DNA of 38,687 nucleotides from assembly GCA_009377535.1 (NCBI GenBank), contig WHTV01000031.1:1-38687 (forward strand), in the 5' to 3' direction. Within the stretch, counting starts at the first letter, position 1; each line of letters opens with the position of its first letter. Under the pieces are notes generated by a model. It worked only from the letters and a program-made list of their open reading frames with translations, was not told the DNA's origin and did no database searches. This DNA comes from Kiloniellaceae bacterium. GTDB taxonomy: Bacteria; Pseudomonadota; Alphaproteobacteria; Kiloniellales; Kiloniellaceae. The position numbers and the translations under genes are program-made. This document shows positions 16,420 to 23,991 of this stretch, one piece after another.

Positions 16420-17214
16420 TCAGCCGGCAGGCAGGAGGGCGATCCCGGCGAGCAGATCCTGCCAGAATTTCTTTTCCAGGGCGCCCGGCAGGTCGTCGGG
16501 CTTCTGCACCGTCATCAGGAAGGCACCGGGGCCGCCGATGACGTTCTGCCGGAAGTAGTCGGGCAGATCGTCGCGGTCGCCGAACACGATGCCGTTGATG
16601 GTCATGCCCATGCGGATCGCGTTGTCGCGGATCTCGCTGGGGTCCTGGCCGTTGTTGTCGACGCCGTTGGAGAGGATGTTGACGACCGAGCGGGGCGCGG
16701 GGAAGGGGGCCGCCAGGCTCAGCCGCACCGCGGCTTCTATCGCCTCTGCGATGTCGGTCATGCCGCCGCGGTCGCGATCCACGCTGGACGACAAGGGACG
16801 GTAGCGCCCGAAGGCGGATCGGTCGATGCGCGGCGCCGCATTGAACTGCGCGGCCACACGCTCGGCATGGGCCCGGGTCTCGATCACGGTCCAGGGCACG
16901 ACCACTGCGACCTGGCCGCCGCTCGACCAGGTGAAGGCGACGAAGCCGATCCGACCTTCGGCACCCTGGGCGATGCGGTTGAGGAACTCGGCGTCGACCA
17001 CGCCGCGCGCCAGTCCGCTGTACTGCAGCCATTCGTCGTGGCGGTTGATGGAGTCCGAAACGTCGATCGCGGTGATTAGATTGAAGTCGGTGGCGACCGG
17101 AAGCGGATGCTCGCGCGAGGCGAGGTTGAGCTGGTCGCGATGCTGCGCCGTCGCCGGCGTGGCCGCGAAGCCCGTCAGGATCAATAGGGCGAACGAAAGC
17201 AATCTGAACAGCAT
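16420..17214 (-). CDS. Secreted DUF1194 (VWA-like) protein
   Basis: This 264-residue protein has a signal peptide (cleavage near ATA-QH at about 24) and a von Willebrand A-like fold. The metal site DVSDSIN (D-x-S-x-S) follows the first strand, and GGMTDIAEAI supplies the second metal loop. DUF1194 proteins are common single genes in alphaproteobacteria and have no known function; VWA domains usually bind proteins through a divalent metal. The ATG has GAGGAG 8 nt upstream. It ends facing the DUF547 gene, with a hairpin between them. Confidence 0.88.
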   Translation of the reverse strand: MLFRLLSFALLILTGFAATPATAQHRDQLNLASREHPLPVATDFNLITAIDVSDSINRHDEWLQYSGLARGVVDAEFLNRIAQGAEGRIGFVAFTWSSGGQVAVVVPWTVIETRAHAERVAAQFNAAPRIDRSAFGRYRPLSSSVDRDRGGMTDIAEAIEAAVRLSLAAPFPAPRSVVNILSNGVDNNGQDPSEIRDNAIRMGMTINGIVFGDRDDLPDYFRQNVIGGPGAFLMTVQKPDDLPGALEKKFWQDLLAGIALLPAG

Positions 17215-17374
17215 GAATTCTGCTCCTCAGGCTCCATTCCGGCAGAGAGATGGAAAGAAGTGGTTAATTCGCCGCTAACCAAGGTCGGCGGCGGCCCGTA
17301 CGATGTCGTAACGCGGAAGGGGCCGAGATGGTTGCCGGCCGCGGCGGGGGAGAAGTGACGCCGGCGCCTCAGCT

Positions 17375-17689
17375 TCAGGCGGCGAGCCCCGCGGCGCAGA
17401 GGTTCCGCGGCAGGCTGAAACGCTTGGTGAGGGGGTTGAACATCACCTGATAGCGGGCCGCCAGCCGGTCCAAACAGGCCGACGTGGTCACCGCATCGAG
17501 GCCGGTAGCCTCGGCGATTTCCTCGACCGTCGAGGGCAGCATCTCGGCCAGGGCATCGCAGATCAGGTCCTGCGGCTGGCGGGCGATAGATGTCCGGTCC
17601 ACGATGCGGTCGCCCTTGCTGCGGGTCCAATCCTTGAGCCAGGATAACCGGGAGTAGAATGATGCGGTGTGAATATCAACGACAAACAT
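17375..17689 (-). CDS. Small winged-helix-like protein of unknown function
   Basis: This is a 104-residue ORF with a good ribosome site (AAGGAAG, 6 nt before the ATG). Residues 40-95 read as a helix-turn-helix/winged helix: STVEEIAEATGLDAVTTSAC is a helix pair, then LDRLAARYQV and a beta-wing FNPLTKRFSLP. It could be a small DNA-binding regulator of a neighbour, for instance the phosphonate operon just upstream on the same strand. I cannot name a family, and the N-terminal third shows no feature. Confidence 0.6.
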   Translation of the reverse strand: MFVVDIHTASFYSRLSWLKDWTRSKGDRIVDRTSIARQPQDLICDALAEMLPSTVEEIAEATGLDAVTTSACLDRLAARYQVMFNPLTKRFSLPRNLCAAGLAA

Positions 17690-17842
17690 CTAATGCTTCC
17701 TTAACCCCAGATTGATTGTCCCCTACGAACTCGCTTTTTGGCCCGCGGGAGGAAGCGAAATCGGCTTCCTGGTGAGAGCTACGCTGGCTCGCGGGAAGCG
17801 GTTTCAAGAAGTCGTCGGAAAAGATGAGGGAGAGTGGCCAGG

Positions 17843-18418
17843 CTAGGCCTCGGCCGGGGTCGCTCTGAGTACCTGGAGGAAGCGCTCGACGGCGGCCTCG
17901 AGCGGGCCGTCGTTCATCAGTGTGACGACCCCCGGGCCGCTGGGCTGGGCGGCACTGCGGGCGAGCCGGCCTTGCACCGCGGCCGCCTCTTCTCGGCCGC
18001 GCGCCAGCAGGCGTCCGGCCAGCACCTCCGGCGGCGCGGTGACGACCACCACGGTGGTCGCCGGATGCCTGCGGCGGGCTTCCTCGATCACCGCGCGGGA
18101 GACGTTGGCGACCACTGTGCGGCCGCCGGCCAGGGCGTCGGCGATGGCGCCGGGCAGGGCATAGTGGAGGCCGTGCGCCTCCCAGTGCAGGAAGAAGGCG
18201 CCGGCCTCCCTTTGCCGGGCGAACGCCGCCTCGGAGAGGGTGAAATGCTCCTCGCTGCCCGGGTCGCTCTGGCGGGTGATGATGCGGCGTGGGAAGGCGA
18301 ACTGCGCCTCGCCGCTGAGGGCACGGCGGGCGCCTTCGAGCACGCTGTCCTTGCCGGCGCCGCTCGGGCCGACCACCAGGACCAGGCGACCCCCGGAATT
18401 TTGCGCGGCCTCCGCCAC
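17843..18418 (-). CDS. phnN: Ribose 1,5-bisphosphate phosphokinase
   Basis: This 191-residue kinase of the guanylate-kinase-like PhnN family has a P-loop GPSGAGKDS at residues 17-25 and the later block HWEAHGLHYALPGAI, which is typical of PhnN. PhnN makes PRPP from ribose 1,5-bisphosphate during carbon-phosphorus lyase breakdown of phosphonates. The GTG start at 18418 follows the stop of the HD gene by one base, which shows tight coupling. A longer frame to 18760 is only antisense readthrough. No carbon-phosphorus lyase genes (phnGHIJKLM) are in the window, so they must lie elsewhere, or the enzyme serves another route. Confidence 0.9.
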   Translation of the reverse strand: MAEAAQNSGGRLVLVVGPSGAGKDSVLEGARRALSGEAQFAFPRRIITRQSDPGSEEHFTLSEAAFARQREAGAFFLHWEAHGLHYALPGAIADALAGGRTVVANVSRAVIEEARRRHPATTVVVVTAPPEVLAGRLLARGREEAAAVQGRLARSAAQPSGPGVVTLMNDGPLEAAVERFLQVLRATPAEA

Positions 18419-18419
18419 G

Positions 18420-19007
18420 TCAGTCTCGCTTGCGGCGCTCGGCGCGCTCCAGCACCGGCCGGAAGTCTTCCAGCGTCGGGGTGAGCATGGTCGGGTCCTT
18501 TGCCAGTTCGTCCCAGCGGCGCAGTGCCACGGCCGCTTCGGCCTGGGACCGCGAGAGGAAAGCCTCGGCCTCTGCGGCGGTGAAGGGGCCGCCCTGCACC
18601 GCAAGGCTGCGCACCGACTCCTCGGAGAGGCGCTCGAAGTAGCCATCCTCGACCTGGCAGAGGTAGCGCTTGGCGGCGACATGCTGGGCCACCGGCGCGG
18701 TGACTGCCGGGCCGAACCAGCGCGCCAGGTAGGCGGCACCGACCGTCTCGTGGGCGGCATCGATGCCGCGCAGGGTGGCGCCTTCGTCCTTGGGATTCAC
18801 CAGGTGCCCGATGTCATGCAGCAGCGCGGCGGCGATCAGACTGTCGCCGGCGCCGCTCGCTTGCGCGAAGGTGGCGCACTGCAGGGCATGGGCGAGCTGG
18901 CTGACCTCCTCGCCGCCGTAGCGGTCGCCGCCCAGTTCGGCAAGCAGGGCCAGCAGATGGCCGACGGGATCGGGTGACGTCTCATCGCTGCGCAGAGGGG
19001 CGGTCAT
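18420..19007 (-). CDS. PhnZ-like HD-domain oxygenase for phosphonate breakdown
   Basis: This 195-residue HD protein belongs to the group linked to phosphonate operons. It has histidine H40 in QLAHALQCA, the H64-D65 pair with H68 in LLHDIGH, and HVAAKRYL later. PhnZ and TmpB in this group use two irons and oxygen to split the C-P bond of hydroxylated aminoethylphosphonates, giving glycine or betaine. Y30 and E33 in RYGGEE have the same spacing as the Tyr/Glu substrate gate of PhnZ. The start overlaps the DUF1045 stop (ATGA). The hydroxylase partner (PhnY/TmpA) is not in the window. The exact phosphonate is unknown. Confidence 0.85.
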   Translation of the reverse strand: MTAPLRSDETSPDPVGHLLALLAELGGDRYGGEEVSQLAHALQCATFAQASGAGDSLIAAALLHDIGHLVNPKDEGATLRGIDAAHETVGAAYLARWFGPAVTAPVAQHVAAKRYLCQVEDGYFERLSEESVRSLAVQGGPFTAAEAEAFLSRSQAEAAVALRRWDELAKDPTMLTPTLEDFRPVLERAERRKRD

Positions 19008-19759
19008 GCTGTGGTCTGTTCCTGTCCTGAATGGCCGTCTGACGCCGCCGGCGCCCCGCCGAAGCGGAAGCGCTCGGCGAGCAGAAAGGGCCCCTCCGCG
19101 CTCGCCTGACTATAAAGAGAGATCTCGCGCACCGGAACGGGCTCGGTGAGGGCGGGGCCGAAGAAGGTCGCGAGCTGGACCTGCAGACGCTCGCGCCGTG
19201 CCGTCTCGGCCAGGGGGCCCGTCAGCGTCATGTGGAAGCGGAACTCCTCCAGCACATAGGGATAGCCCCAGAGGTGCAGCAGTTCCTGCTGGCGCGGCGT
19301 CAGCCCTTTGCCGAGGCGGCGCTCCAGGTCGTGCGAGGCGGGGGCTGCACGGAAGCCGTCGAAGTCCTGCACCGCCGCTGCCGCCAGGGCCTGCATCTCC
19401 GAGGAGGGGGCGGAGAGGGTGAGGGCGATGAAGGGGCCGATGGCGGAGACCTTCAGGGGTGGCGCCAGGAAAGGCTGCTGAAGGCTGGCGAAGGCGGCCA
19501 GCTTGCCGTGCAGCTCGCGCAGGGAAACGCCGGGTGCGAGACGGAAGGGCGCCTTCAGGGTGGCGTGGAAGCCGTAGTGTTGCGGACTCTCCGTTGCGGC
19601 GGCGATCTGCTCTGCCGTCCAGCCGTCCAGCGCCGGCTGTGCCAGCCTCTCATCGCTCTCGCAGTCACGGCCCAGCCAGGCCTGCGCCAGGCGCCAGAGG
19701 CGGCTGGCGGCGGGCGGGGCGTAGTAGACGGCATAGCGCGGCTGCGGCGTATCGGTCAC
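19004..19759 (-). CDS. DUF1045 phosphonate-operon protein with 2H phosphoesterase motifs
   Basis: This 251-residue protein starts at GTG 19759 (RYAVYYAPP at residues 8-16 is the family start). Two H-x-T motifs are visible: FHATLKAP (H65, T67) and FHMTLTGP (H176, T178). This is the layout of 2H phosphoesterases, which open cyclic or 2'-linked phosphates. DUF1045 genes accompany phn operons, and a role on a cyclic ribose phosphate made by carbon-phosphorus lyase would fit, but this is inference. The reading frame continues up to 19993, but that part is unlike the family and would begin next to the Pho box, so I treat it as 5' untranslated RNA. Confidence 0.85.
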   Translation of the reverse strand: MTDTPQPRYAVYYAPPAASRLWRLAQAWLGRDCESDERLAQPALDGWTAEQIAAATESPQHYGFHATLKAPFRLAPGVSLRELHGKLAAFASLQQPFLAPPLKVSAIGPFIALTLSAPSSEMQALAAAAVQDFDGFRAAPASHDLERRLGKGLTPRQQELLHLWGYPYVLEEFRFHMTLTGPLAETARRERLQVQLATFFGPALTEPVPVREISLYSQASAEGPFLLAERFRFGGAPAASDGHSGQEQTTA

Positions 19760-20140
19760 GGGCGGGTCCGGAGGAGTCGTTGGTGCAGTTCTGCTGCAAT
19801 CTTGTAGCGGGCGCCGCCGCGAGCGTACAGGACGGGAAGACGACAGTTTCGTGACCACGTGGGGACGGTGGCCAGCGTCACCCTCCGCATTGAGCCCACA
19901 AGATTCACCTATCTCAAGCAGCTGTCTCGCAATGCCTATATACAGCATAGCAGTGAACTTGTTCGGCAAAATTTTGACCAAGACAAACGCCAATATGTAC
20001 TTTCCATGACACTACGATGACGCTGACATTATATTTGGAGCGACTTCTCCACTAGGACTTGTGCTGCAACAACATGTTGCTATAAGCCGCAGGAAGATCG
20101 CTGCTTTTTGTGATCTGTTCGATCTCTGCGGAGTCGAGAC
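19760..20140 (+). other. Divergent regulatory region between phosphonate operon and plcP
   Basis: These 381 bp hold no gene I can support. They contain the Pho box (20006-20023) and, nearer plcP, a perfect inverted repeat GCAACA-ACA-TGTTGC (20066-20080) directly followed by TATAAG (20081-20086), which may be a -10 element. The stretch is richer in A and T than the neighbouring genes, as expected for promoters. Confidence 0.7.
20006..20023 (-). promoter_or_regulatory. Predicted PhoB-binding Pho box
   Basis: On the minus strand the site reads GCGTCAT-CGTA-GTGTCAT: two 7-mers with an 11-bp repeat. It matches 11 of 14 positions of the Pho consensus CTGTCAT-N4-CTGTCAT. The orientation favours the leftward DUF1045-HD-phnN operon. 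TATTGG about 10 bp further on the minus strand could serve as a weak -10. The rightward plcP-agt operon starts 118 bp away and may share the control. Confidence 0.75.
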
Positions 20141-20938
20141 ATGGACGGCCTGGCACCCCCGCGCGCTTCGCGCTACCGCACGATCTTCATCTCCGACATC
20201 CACCTCGGCACGCGGGGCTGCAAGGCTGACTACCTGCTCGACTTCCTCAAGCATACCGACTGCGAGACGCTCTACCTGGTGGGCGACATCTTCGATGGTT
20301 GGCGCCTCAAGCGCACCTGGTACTGGCCGCAGGCGCACAACGACGTGGTGCAGAAGCTGCTGCGCAAGGTGCGCAAGGGCATGCGGCTCATCTACGTGCC
20401 CGGCAATCACGACGAAGTGCTGCGCGGCTACCTCGGCATGCATTTCGGCGGCGTCGAAGTGACCAAGGAGGCGATCCACGAGACCGCCGACGGCAAGCGC
20501 CTGCTTGTCATTCACGGGGACGAGTTCGACGGCGTCGTGAAGTACGCGCGCTGGCTGGCCCTGCTCGGCGACTGGGCCTACGTCACCATGCTGCACGTGA
20601 ACACCTGGTTCAACTTCCTGCGCCGCAAGCTGGGCTTCGGCTACTGGTCGCTCTCGGCCTACCTGAAGCACAGGGTGAAGAACGCCGTGCAGTTCATCAG
20701 CAACTTCGAGGAAGCGGTGGTGGCGGAGGCCAAGCGCCACGACGTCGACGGCGTCGTCTGCGGGCACATCCACCTGGCCGAAATGCGTATGATCGACGGC
20801 GTGCTCTACATCAACGACGGCGACTGGGTGGAGAGCTGCACCGCCCTGGTCGAGCACATGGACGGCCGCCTGGAGATCCTGCCCTGGGCGGAGCTTCGGG
20901 CCTTCCCCATGCTGGAACCGATGACGGCGGCCGCCTGA
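20141..20938 (+). CDS. plcP: PlcP-type phospholipase C (metallophosphoesterase)
   Basis: This 265-residue calcineurin-like phosphoesterase has metal motifs SDIHLG (D19, H21), GDIFDGW (D49), GNHDE (N89, H90), HGDEFD and GHIH. It resembles the LpxH family (UDP-diacylglucosamine hydrolase) and would often be labelled so. The segment WRLKRTWYWPQAHNDVVQKL and the directly linked glycosyltransferase match PlcP of Sinorhizobium and marine alphaproteobacteria. PlcP removes the headgroup of phosphatidylcholine and other phospholipids during phosphate starvation and leaves diacylglycerol. The next gene begins 3 nt after the stop. The Pho box upstream and the phosphonate operon across the promoter support the phosphate-starvation role. 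Confidence 0.85.
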   Translation: MDGLAPPRASRYRTIFISDIHLGTRGCKADYLLDFLKHTDCETLYLVGDIFDGWRLKRTWYWPQAHNDVVQKLLRKVRKGMRLIYVPGNHDEVLRGYLGMHFGGVEVTKEAIHETADGKRLLVIHGDEFDGVVKYARWLALLGDWAYVTMLHVNTWFNFLRRKLGFGYWSLSAYLKHRVKNAVQFISNFEEAVVAEAKRHDVDGVVCGHIHLAEMRMIDGVLYINDGDWVESCTALVEHMDGRLEILPWAELRAFPMLEPMTAAA

Positions 20939-20941
20939 TCG

Positions 20942-21949
20942 ATGAAAATCCTGCTGGCGAGCGACGCCTGGGCCCCGCAGATCAACGGCGTGGTGCGGAC
21001 CCTGAACGTTGTGCGCCAGGAGCTGGAGCGGCAGGGGCATGTCTTCGAGGTGATCTGCCCGGAGCTTTTCCGGAACCTGCCCTGTCCCTCCTATCCGGAG
21101 ATCCCTCTGGCGATCCTGCCGGGTCTCGGCCTGGCAAGACGCATAGAGGCGATCCGCCCCGAGGCCATCCATATTGCCACCGAAGGGCCGATCGGCCTGG
21201 CGGTCCGGAACCACTGCGTGAAGCGCGGGTTGTCCTTCACCACCTCCTATCACACGCGCTTTCCGGAGTACTTGAGCGCGCGGCTGCCGGTGCCGGTCGA
21301 CTGGGGCTACGCCTTCATGCGCTGGTTCCATCGTCCCTCCAAGGGGATCATGGTGGCAACGCAGTCGATGCGGCGGGAACTGGAGATGCGCGGCTTTGCC
21401 AATCTCGTCGACTGGACCCGCGGCGTCGACACCGTGCTGTTTCGGCCCGAGGCGCCCCAGGCGCAGGCCATCCTCGACCTACCGCGGCCGATCCACCTCT
21501 ACGTCGGCCGCGTGGCGGTGGAGAAGAACATCCGCGCCTTCCTCGAGCTGAAACTGGAGGGCTCCAAGGTGGTGGTCGGCGACGGGCCGCAACGCGCGGC
21601 GCTGCAGGCCGAGTTTCCGGCAGTCACCTTCGTCGGCGCCAAGCAGGGCGAGGAACTGGCGGCGCATTTTGCCTCCGGCGACGTCTTCGTGTTTCCCAGC
21701 CGCACCGATACCTTCGGCCTGGTGATGCTGGAGGCCCTGGCCAGCGGCCTGCCGGTCGCCGCCTACCCGGTGCCGGGCCCGCTCGACATCATCGACGGCG
21801 TCGGGGTGGGGTCCTTGAGCGAGGATCTGGGGACAGCGGTCAGGGAGGCCATCAAGCTGCCGCGCTCGCTCTGCCGCGAACACGCCCTCAAGTACTCCTG
21901 GACCGCCTGCGCCGAGATGTTCCTGGAGAACCTGCGGCCGCTCCGCTAA
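20942..21949 (+). CDS. agt: GT4 glycosyltransferase, Agt-type diacylglycerol glycosyltransferase
   Basis: This 335-residue GT-B enzyme of family 4 starts KILLASDAWAPQINGVVRTL (sugar-lipid/MgtA-like start). Near the C-terminus it has TDTFGLVMLEALASGLP, whose Asp-x7-Glu matches the donor-binding E-x7-E of the family. Directly after plcP, it fits Agt, which adds glucose, galactose or glucuronic acid to the diacylglycerol released by PlcP and so makes phosphorus-free membrane lipids. The sugar cannot be told from the sequence. Another mannosyl/glucosyl GT4 role is possible if the PlcP call were wrong. Confidence 0.82.
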   Translation: MKILLASDAWAPQINGVVRTLNVVRQELERQGHVFEVICPELFRNLPCPSYPEIPLAILPGLGLARRIEAIRPEAIHIATEGPIGLAVRNHCVKRGLSFTTSYHTRFPEYLSARLPVPVDWGYAFMRWFHRPSKGIMVATQSMRRELEMRGFANLVDWTRGVDTVLFRPEAPQAQAILDLPRPIHLYVGRVAVEKNIRAFLELKLEGSKVVVGDGPQRAALQAEFPAVTFVGAKQGEELAAHFASGDVFVFPSRTDTFGLVMLEALASGLPVAAYPVPGPLDIIDGVGVGSLSEDLGTAVREAIKLPRSLCREHALKYSWTACAEMFLENLRPLR

Positions 21950-22041
21950 GCCAATCCGGCAATTGGCGCGGCCGCATGACAGCGCTAAGCTCCTTTCCCA
22001 ACAAGGGCCTGCGAGGCTCGTCAAAAGGGGAGGAGCGGGGG

Positions 22042-22950
22042 ATGTTCCCGGAATACGACCTGCGCGAGGCGCGCTTCGCGAACTACCTGAACGGCAACTG
22101 CCAGCTCGAGAAGCTCTACACGGGCACGCTCTGGGCCGAGGGTCCGGTCTACTTCTGCGACGGGGACTTCCTGCTGTGGAGCGACATCCCCAACGATCGC
22201 ATGCTGAAATGGACGCCGGGCGGTGGCGTCAGCGAGTTCCGCCGGCCGTCCAACTACGCCAACGGCCACACCAGGGATCGCGAAGGCCGACTGGTCTCCT
22301 GCGAGCACGGCGCGAGGCGCGTGACCCGCACCGAGTGGGACGGCACCATCACCGTGCTGGCCGACAGCTATCGGGGCAAGCGGCTGAACTCTCCCAACGA
22401 CGTGGTGGTGAAGTCCGACGGCACGGTGTGGTTCACCGATCCGCCCTACGGCATCCTCTCCGACTACGAGGGCCACAAGGGCGAGAGCGAGATCGGCGCC
22501 TGCCACGTCTACCGCTGCGATCCCAAGTCCGGCAAGCTGGCCATCGCCGCCGACGACTTGGTGAAGCCGAACGGCCTCGCCTTCTCGCCCGACGAGAAGA
22601 TTCTCTACATCGCCGATACCGGCGCCTCCCACGACCCCGAGGGGCCACGCCACATCCGCGCCTTCAAGGTCGCCAAAGACGGCAAGCTCTCCGGCGGCAA
22701 GGTCTTCGCGGTCTGCGATGCCGGGCTGTTCGACGGCTTTCGGGTCGACGAGGACGGCAACATCTGGTCGAGCGCCGGCGACGGCGTGCACTGCTTTTCG
22801 CCGAAGGGCGAACTGCTCGGCAAGATCAGGGTGCCCGAGGTGGTCTCCAACGTGACTTTCGGTGGCAAGAAGAAGAACCGCCTCTTCATCACCGCGACGA
22901 CATCGCTCTACGCCGTCTATCTCAACCGCCGCGGCGTACAGTGGCCGTGA
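22042..22950 (+). CDS. SMP-30/gluconolactonase family protein
   Basis: This 302-residue six-bladed propeller of the SMP-30 family has the metal ligands in place: E33 (LWAEGPVYF), N119 (SPNDVVV) and D231 (FDGFRVDEDG). The family opens sugar lactones, such as glucono- or xylonolactone. ATG 22042 has GGGGAGGAG 7 nt upstream; an in-frame ATG at 21976 lacks this. The gene converges with the leftward sugar ABC operon and lies about 9 kb from a xylose-dehydrogenase operon. It could be the lactonase of either pathway, which remains inference. Confidence 0.88.
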   Translation: MFPEYDLREARFANYLNGNCQLEKLYTGTLWAEGPVYFCDGDFLLWSDIPNDRMLKWTPGGGVSEFRRPSNYANGHTRDREGRLVSCEHGARRVTRTEWDGTITVLADSYRGKRLNSPNDVVVKSDGTVWFTDPPYGILSDYEGHKGESEIGACHVYRCDPKSGKLAIAADDLVKPNGLAFSPDEKILYIADTGASHDPEGPRHIRAFKVAKDGKLSGGKVFAVCDAGLFDGFRVDEDGNIWSSAGDGVHCFSPKGELLGKIRVPEVVSNVTFGGKKKNRLFITATTSLYAVYLNRRGVQWP

Positions 22951-23043
22951 GCGCGACACCCTCGCCACCTCTCTACTGTCATGCGCGGACTTATATGAGG
23001 CCGGCGGTGTCAAGAGGAATAGGGGGAGAGCGAGAGCCGGCTG

Positions 23044-23991
23044 TTACCCCAGCACCTTCTGGCCGCGGCCGTAGACCATCAGCATGCCGACGATGACACA
23101 GCCGTAGATGATCTGGCGGCCGGCCTCGGGCATCTGCATGACCGAGAGGATGGAGGCCAAGAGCGAGATCAGGACGACGCCGGCGACGGTGCCGAGATAG
23201 GTGCCGCGGCCGCCGAGGATGTGGGTGCCGCCGAGCACCACGGCGGCGATGGCCGGCAGCAGGTAGGGATCGCCCATCGCCTGGTAGCCCTTGTTGGAGT
23301 AGCCGGCCAGCAGCACCCCGGCCAGCGCCGAGCACATGCCGGAGATGGCGAAGCAGGTGATGATGATGAGCTTGGTGTTCACGCCGGACAGGTAGGTGGC
23401 GCCCTCGCGGTTGCCGATGGCGTAGATGTAGCGCCCCAGCGGCGTGCGCTGCAGCATGACCACGATGGCGCAGCCAAGCAGCGCCCAGATGAAGACGGCG
23501 TTGGGGATGCCGAGAAGGACGCGCTCGACCGCCAGCCAGTGCATCAGTTCGGTGGCGTGGTCCTGCGGCGCGAAGCCGCCGGTGTGCAGCACCATGATGC
23601 CCTGGGCCACGGCGTTGATGCCGAGGGTGAAGATCATCGAGGGCACCCGCAGGATGGCGACCCCGAGGCCGTTGATGATGCCGAAGACGAGGCCGCAGAA
23701 GACGCCGAAGGGAATCGCCCACTCCGGTCCCCACCAGCCGGCCGCGGCCGTCGACATCATGCCGCCGACGGTCACCAGCCAGGGGATCGAGAGGTCGATG
23801 TGGCCGAGCAGGATGACCAGCATGACGCCGGAGGCGATGAGGCCGAGGAAGGCGGCGACCTGCAGCTGCTGCAGCAGGTAGTTGGCCGAGAGGAAGCTCG
23901 ACGAGTAGAGGCTGCCGGCCAGCAGCAGGACGACGATGAAGCCGAAGGCGATGGCGACCGGCCGGTCGACGCGCTTGAGCACCGCTTGCAT
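23044..23991 (-). CDS. Sugar ABC transporter permease (second)
   Basis: This 315-residue permease of the RbsC/YjfF family has about 8-10 membrane segments. The loop motif AIGNREGATYLSGVNTKLII is the usual cytoplasmic contact with the ATPase, and GHIDLSI is the usual early motif. It begins at the last base of the preceding permease stop (TGATG). With two different permeases the transporter should be a heterodimer in the membrane. Confidence 0.9.
   Translation of the reverse strand: MQAVLKRVDRPVAIAFGFIVVLLLAGSLYSSSFLSANYLLQQLQVAAFLGLIASGVMLVILLGHIDLSIPWLVTVGGMMSTAAAGWWGPEWAIPFGVFCGLVFGIINGLGVAILRVPSMIFTLGINAVAQGIMVLHTGGFAPQDHATELMHWLAVERVLLGIPNAVFIWALLGCAIVVMLQRTPLGRYIYAIGNREGATYLSGVNTKLIIITCFAISGMCSALAGVLLAGYSNKGYQAMGDPYLLPAIAAVVLGGTHILGGRGTYLGTVAGVVLISLLASILSVMQMPEAGRQIIYGCVIVGMLMVYGRGQKVLG

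Noticed and set aside
19760..19993. N-terminal extension of the DUF1045 protein
   Set aside because: The frame is open to 19993, but the sequence is unlike the family and starts almost at the Pho box, so it is probably untranslated leader.
20141..20938. Annotation as LpxH (UDP-2,3-diacylglucosamine diphosphatase)
   Set aside because: The metal motifs are shared, but linkage to an Agt-type glycosyltransferase, the nearby Pho box and the WRLKRTWYWPQ segment fit PlcP better.
20299..22041. Long ORF running through plcP and agt in another frame
   Set aside because: It is an open shadow frame, rich in Arg, Gly and Ala, over two well-supported genes. Only its end (22042-22950) is a real gene.
22951..23043. 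GACACC/GGTGTC pair as a terminator between convergent genes
   Set aside because: The arms are 6 bp with a loop of about 45 nt, too weak to support.
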